Positions 61,272 to 64,000 of a stretch of 64,000 bases of DNA are shown piece by piece (positions within the stretch are counted from its first letter, which is position 1; each line of letters starts with the position of its first letter). A program made the position numbers and the translations under genes. This DNA comes from Ochrobactrum sp. Q0168 (GTDB lineage Bacteria > Pseudomonadota > Alphaproteobacteria > Rhizobiales > Rhizobiaceae), in the NCBI RefSeq assembly GCF_016427605.1, contig NZ_JAELXQ010000017.1:1-64000 (forward strand), read 5' to 3'. The notes under the pieces are model-generated. The model had not been told where the DNA came from, searched no databases, and saw nothing but the letters and a program-made list of their open reading frames with translations.

Positions 61272-62885
61272 TCAGGTTCCAGACATGCGGATCATGTCGG
61301 CGGCCTTTTCCGCAATCATAATAGTTGGCGCGTTGGTGTTGCCTGAAATCAGCGTCGGCATGATGGAAGCATCGACTACCCGCAAACCTTCGATACCTTG
61401 CACTTTCAATGAGGCGTCCACCACAGCCATTGAATCCTGCCCCATCTTGCATGTTCCAACTTGATGTGCGATCGAAAGGCCGGTCTGGCGCGCATAAGAC
61501 AGTATTTCGTCATCCGACTGGACCGCCTTGCCGGGTGCATATTCGGCTTCTATAACGGCTGCAATTGCGGCTTTCTCAGCCACTTTGCGCGACAGCTTGA
61601 TAGCTTCGACCAGTACCTTGCGGTCGTTTTCCGATGAAAGATAGTTGGGCTGCATCAATGGCGTATCTTTGGGATTGGCCGAGCGTAGTTTCAAGGTGCC
61701 TCGGCTTTCTGGTCGCACCGGACAGACAGCATTGGCAAAGCCCGAGAACTTGTGCAGGCCATCATCATACTCATCGTGGCTGAAGGTCTGGAACAGAAAC
61801 TGAATGTCGGGCGTCTCCAGACGCTGATCGGATTTCGCAAATGCGCCAACCTGCGCGGCCGAAATCGTCAATGGGCCGGTGCGGAAGAGTAGATATTGAA
61901 GGCCGACCTGCAACTGTTTCGCCGGGCTCATCATGATATCGTTGACCGTTACGGGCAGGCGGCTCTTATAGGTCACGAGTGCACCGTAATGATCCTGCAG
62001 GTTTTCTCCCACTCCCGGAAGATCATGTACAACGTCAATGCCGAGCTGTCTCAGTTGCGCGGCAGGCCCGATCCCTGAAAGAAGAAGTAATTTTGGTGAA
62101 TTGATCGATCCAGCGCTTATGACGACTTCGCGCCTGGCACGAACAAATATCTGCTTGCCGCCCCGCTCGAAGATAACGCCGACGGCTCGTTTGCCCTCGA
62201 ATACGATCCTCTGGGTTTCGGCCTTGGTAATCACGCGCAAATTTTGACGTTTCATCGCTGGCTTGAGATAGGCAACAGATGCCGAACAACGACGCGCATT
62301 GCGGGTCGTTGTGTGGTAGTAGCCCACTCCTTCCTGAGTTGCGCCATTAAAATCGTCATTAGCCGGAATACCAGCTTCGACTGCGCTCTTGATGAAAGCA
62401 TCGCAAAGAGGGTTGCGCTCCTTGAGGTTGGAAACGCGCAAAGGGCCGTCACTACCATGGTAGGTGTCGCCACCATTTTCATGGTTCTCCGCCTTTCGGA
62501 AATAGGGCAGGACATCATCATAAGACCAGCCAGTATTGCCGAGCTGTCGCCAGTGGTCATAATCCTGCGCTTGGCCTCGGATATAGAGAAGTCCATTGAT
62601 CGATGAGGAGCCGCCTAGCACCTTACCACGCGGCCAGTACATCCGCCGATTGCCGATTTCGGCGCTTGCTTCGGTCTCAAAACGCCAGTTGAGGCGGGGA
62701 TGGACAATCGTCTTGCCATAACCGATGGGGATGTGAATCCATGGATTCCAGTCCTTTCCACCGGCTTCAAGGATAGTAACCGCAGTTTGACCATCCTCGG
62801 TCAATCGGCCAGCCAGGGTGCATCCCGCTGAACCTGCACCTACGATAACGATGTCGGTTTCGAGAGTTTCATTTACGTTAGTCAT
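61272..62885 (-). CDS. GMC-family FAD oxidoreductase (choline dehydrogenase-like)
   Basis: About 537 residues, clearly paralogous to the downstream GMC enzyme: IVIVGAGSAGCTLAGRLTED, GKVLGGSSSINGLLYIRGQA, GSINSPKLLLLSGIG, SIAHQVGTCKMG and GNTNAPTIMIAEKAADMI all have direct counterparts. Start ATG at 62885 (MTNVNETLE) was chosen; a GTG five codons upstream (62900) is the alternative and neither has a strong ribosome site. It is probably the first gene of the GMC-GMC-RbsA-RbsC operon. Two paralogues in a row suggest two oxidation steps or two related substrates. Confidence 0.88.
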   Translation of the reverse strand: MTNVNETLETDIVIVGAGSAGCTLAGRLTEDGQTAVTILEAGGKDWNPWIHIPIGYGKTIVHPRLNWRFETEASAEIGNRRMYWPRGKVLGGSSSINGLLYIRGQAQDYDHWRQLGNTGWSYDDVLPYFRKAENHENGGDTYHGSDGPLRVSNLKERNPLCDAFIKSAVEAGIPANDDFNGATQEGVGYYHTTTRNARRCSASVAYLKPAMKRQNLRVITKAETQRIVFEGKRAVGVIFERGGKQIFVRARREVVISAGSINSPKLLLLSGIGPAAQLRQLGIDVVHDLPGVGENLQDHYGALVTYKSRLPVTVNDIMMSPAKQLQVGLQYLLFRTGPLTISAAQVGAFAKSDQRLETPDIQFLFQTFSHDEYDDGLHKFSGFANAVCPVRPESRGTLKLRSANPKDTPLMQPNYLSSENDRKVLVEAIKLSRKVAEKAAIAAVIEAEYAPGKAVQSDDEILSYARQTGLSIAHQVGTCKMGQDSMAVVDASLKVQGIEGLRVVDASIMPTLISGNTNAPTIMIAEKAADMIRMSGT

Positions 62886-62900
62886 CAATTCGGTTTTCAC

Positions 62901-63202
62901 TTGAGGAAAGCAACACGCAAGCTGCTACTATTTGTTGGCGGAAACCGAAGGAACGGAGAACAGTTCGATTCTCCTCTCCCCCCGAGCGATCATCTCCGTG
63001 ACCTTATAGAACTCAGTCAACAGCAGCTTTTAATATAATTCCAATATAAATATTTCGGTCACCTAATGCCGAATTGTTATCAATGCTTGGCGGCGTTTCA
63101 GATTTTTCGCCAACGATTAAGCGGCGGGCAATTCGTCGATCTTGACTGGCAATCAAATTTGTCAGCTTGAGGCTCCACCGCAACCACTGTTGGTCAGCTG
63201 TC
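62901..63202. promoter_or_regulatory. Upstream region of the GMC operon
   Basis: About 300 nt without a supported gene, AT-rich in 63020-63060. ATTGTTATCAAT (63073-63084) is an exact 12-nt reverse-complement copy of the dyad at 45067-45078. It lies about 190 nt upstream of the GMC start and just after the LysR stop. Confidence 0.45.
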
Positions 63203-64000
63203 TCATTTTTTTCTATACCGAAGCGCCTCAACGAGAAGCGTAAAGGCTTGAGTTGGTTGTCTACGGCTGGGGTAATAGAGGTGATAGCCCGGGAAGGGTT
63301 CACACCAATCGCTCAAGACACGGGTAAGACGTCCGTCGGCGAGATATGGTCCAAGCTGTCCTTCGGTCAGGTAGACAAGGCCGCATCCTTCAGCGGCGGC
63401 TTTGAGCATAAGGCTGGACGTATTGAACACCAACTGTCCATCGACACGGACATTCAGCACCCGGCCTTTCTTTTCAAATTCCCAGGCATAAAGTCCACCG
63501 TGAATGGGCAGGCGCAGATTGATGCAATTATGTCCCGTAAGTTCCTGAGGGCTCTTTGGAATTGATCGTTTCTCAAAATATCCAGGTGATCCGGCTACAG
63601 CCATTCGTAGATCAGGTCCAACGGGGACAGCGATCATGTCTTTCGCGATCGTCTCACCTGGCCTGACGCCAGCATCGAAACGCTCACCCACTATATCTGT
63701 GAGACCATAATCGGTAACGATTTCAACTCTGATATCCGGATATTGGGTGACCAGTTTGGCAACCGCTGGCAAAAGAATAGCTTCTGCGGCGTTTTCTGTC
63801 GCTGTCAATCGGATTGTTCCCGACGGCTTTTCCCGTAATTCGCTGAGCGAATCAAGTTCCTGGTGAATCTCGGCAATGCGCGGGCCGATCGATTGAATGA
63901 GCCTTTCTCCCGCCTGCGTTGGTTCGACCCGGCGCGTGGTGCGGGTTAGAAGACGTATGCCAAGTCGAGCCTCGAGAACACGCACTGTTTGGCTCAGCGC
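63203..64000 (-). CDS. LysR-family transcriptional regulator, cut by window edge
   Basis: The 3' part of a LysR gene; the 5' end lies beyond position 64000. The reading frame runs to the edge, giving ALSQTVRVLEARLGIRLLTR, the recognition helix and wing of a LysR helix-turn-helix, so only about 30-35 residues are missing. The rest is an effector-binding domain (GTIRLTATENAAEAILLPAV, AAEGCGLVYLTEGQL), of the type that usually regulates neighbouring oxidoreductases. An in-frame GTG at 63985 is not the real start because the homology continues past it. It is upstream of and codirectional with the GMC operon. Confidence 0.9.
   Translation of the reverse strand, partial: ALSQTVRVLEARLGIRLLTRTTRRVEPTQAGERLIQSIGPRIAEIHQELDSLSELREKPSGTIRLTATENAAEAILLPAVAKLVTQYPDIRVEIVTDYGLTDIVGERFDAGVRPGETIAKDMIAVPVGPDLRMAVAGSPGYFEKRSIPKSPQELTGHNCINLRLPIHGGLYAWEFEKKGRVLNVRVDGQLVFNTSSLMLKAAAEGCGLVYLTEGQLGPYLADGRLTRVLSDWCEPFPGYHLYYPSRRQPTQAFTLLVEALRYRKK

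Noticed and set aside
63013..63303. Small minus-strand frame of 96 codons near the LysR gene
   Set aside because: It overlaps the LysR 3' end out of frame and has no ribosome site or recognisable motif.

Overview
The window reads as a chromosomal or chromid segment of an alphaproteobacterium of the Hyphomicrobiales, most probably the Brucella/Ochrobactrum group. That is an inference from an IalB-family protein, Brucella-type large autotransporters, an IS5/IS427-like transposase remnant, dense ABC and LysR/IclR catabolic gene content, and fairly high GC. No rRNA, tRNA, CRISPR array, phage or plasmid gene was seen. The only mobile-element trace is the decayed transposase at the left edge.

Left part (1-11.7 kb, + strand): a transposase relic, then an amine/amino-acid catabolic cluster. 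It holds a DAO-type FAD oxidase, an IclR regulator, a RidA deaminase, a complete polyamine-type (PotFGHI/PotABCD-like) ABC importer, a SoxA-like plus SoxB-like FAD oxidoreductase pair and an aldehyde dehydrogenase. A good intrinsic terminator closes it. The logic is import of an amine, oxidation to an imine, imine hydrolysis and aldehyde oxidation.

12-18.6 kb (- strand): two nutrient importers. One is a FecB/FecCD/FecE-type importer for an iron chelate or corrinoid. The other is a four-gene ECF-type vitamin or nucleobase importer (S component, fused double ATPase, EcfT) translationally coupled to a purine-type phosphoribosyltransferase.

19-36.3 kb (+ strand): a surface module. It has a classical autotransporter of about 900 aa, a giant autotransporter of about 4,340 aa whose passenger carries roughly 50 copies of a Gly-rich repeat with a period near 65 residues, and an IalB-family secreted protein starting 24 nt downstream.

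36.5-50 kb: two operons that diverge around a LysR gene. Leftward: two aldehyde dehydrogenases, an M20 amidohydrolase, an acyl-CoA ligase and an amidase. Rightward, with overlapping stops and starts: an acyl-CoA ligase, a thiolase-fold protein lacking the nucleophilic Cys, a DUF35 zinc-ribbon/OB protein fused to a degenerate short-chain dehydrogenase domain, and a cyclase-family metal hydrolase. Together they look like a CoA-dependent degradation route for an amide- or amine-derived acid.

50-64 kb: a UreH/TauE-like membrane protein, an APC permease, a topaquinone copper amine oxidase and its AraC-type regulator (- strand). Then come a sugar-type ABC importer (binding protein on +, permease and ATPase on -), two tandem paralogous GMC flavin oxidoreductases, and a LysR gene cut by the right edge. 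A 12-bp dyad, ATTG-N4-CAAT, occurs in three separate intergenic regions at 45.07, 55.74 and 63.07 kb and may tie these catabolic units to one regulator.
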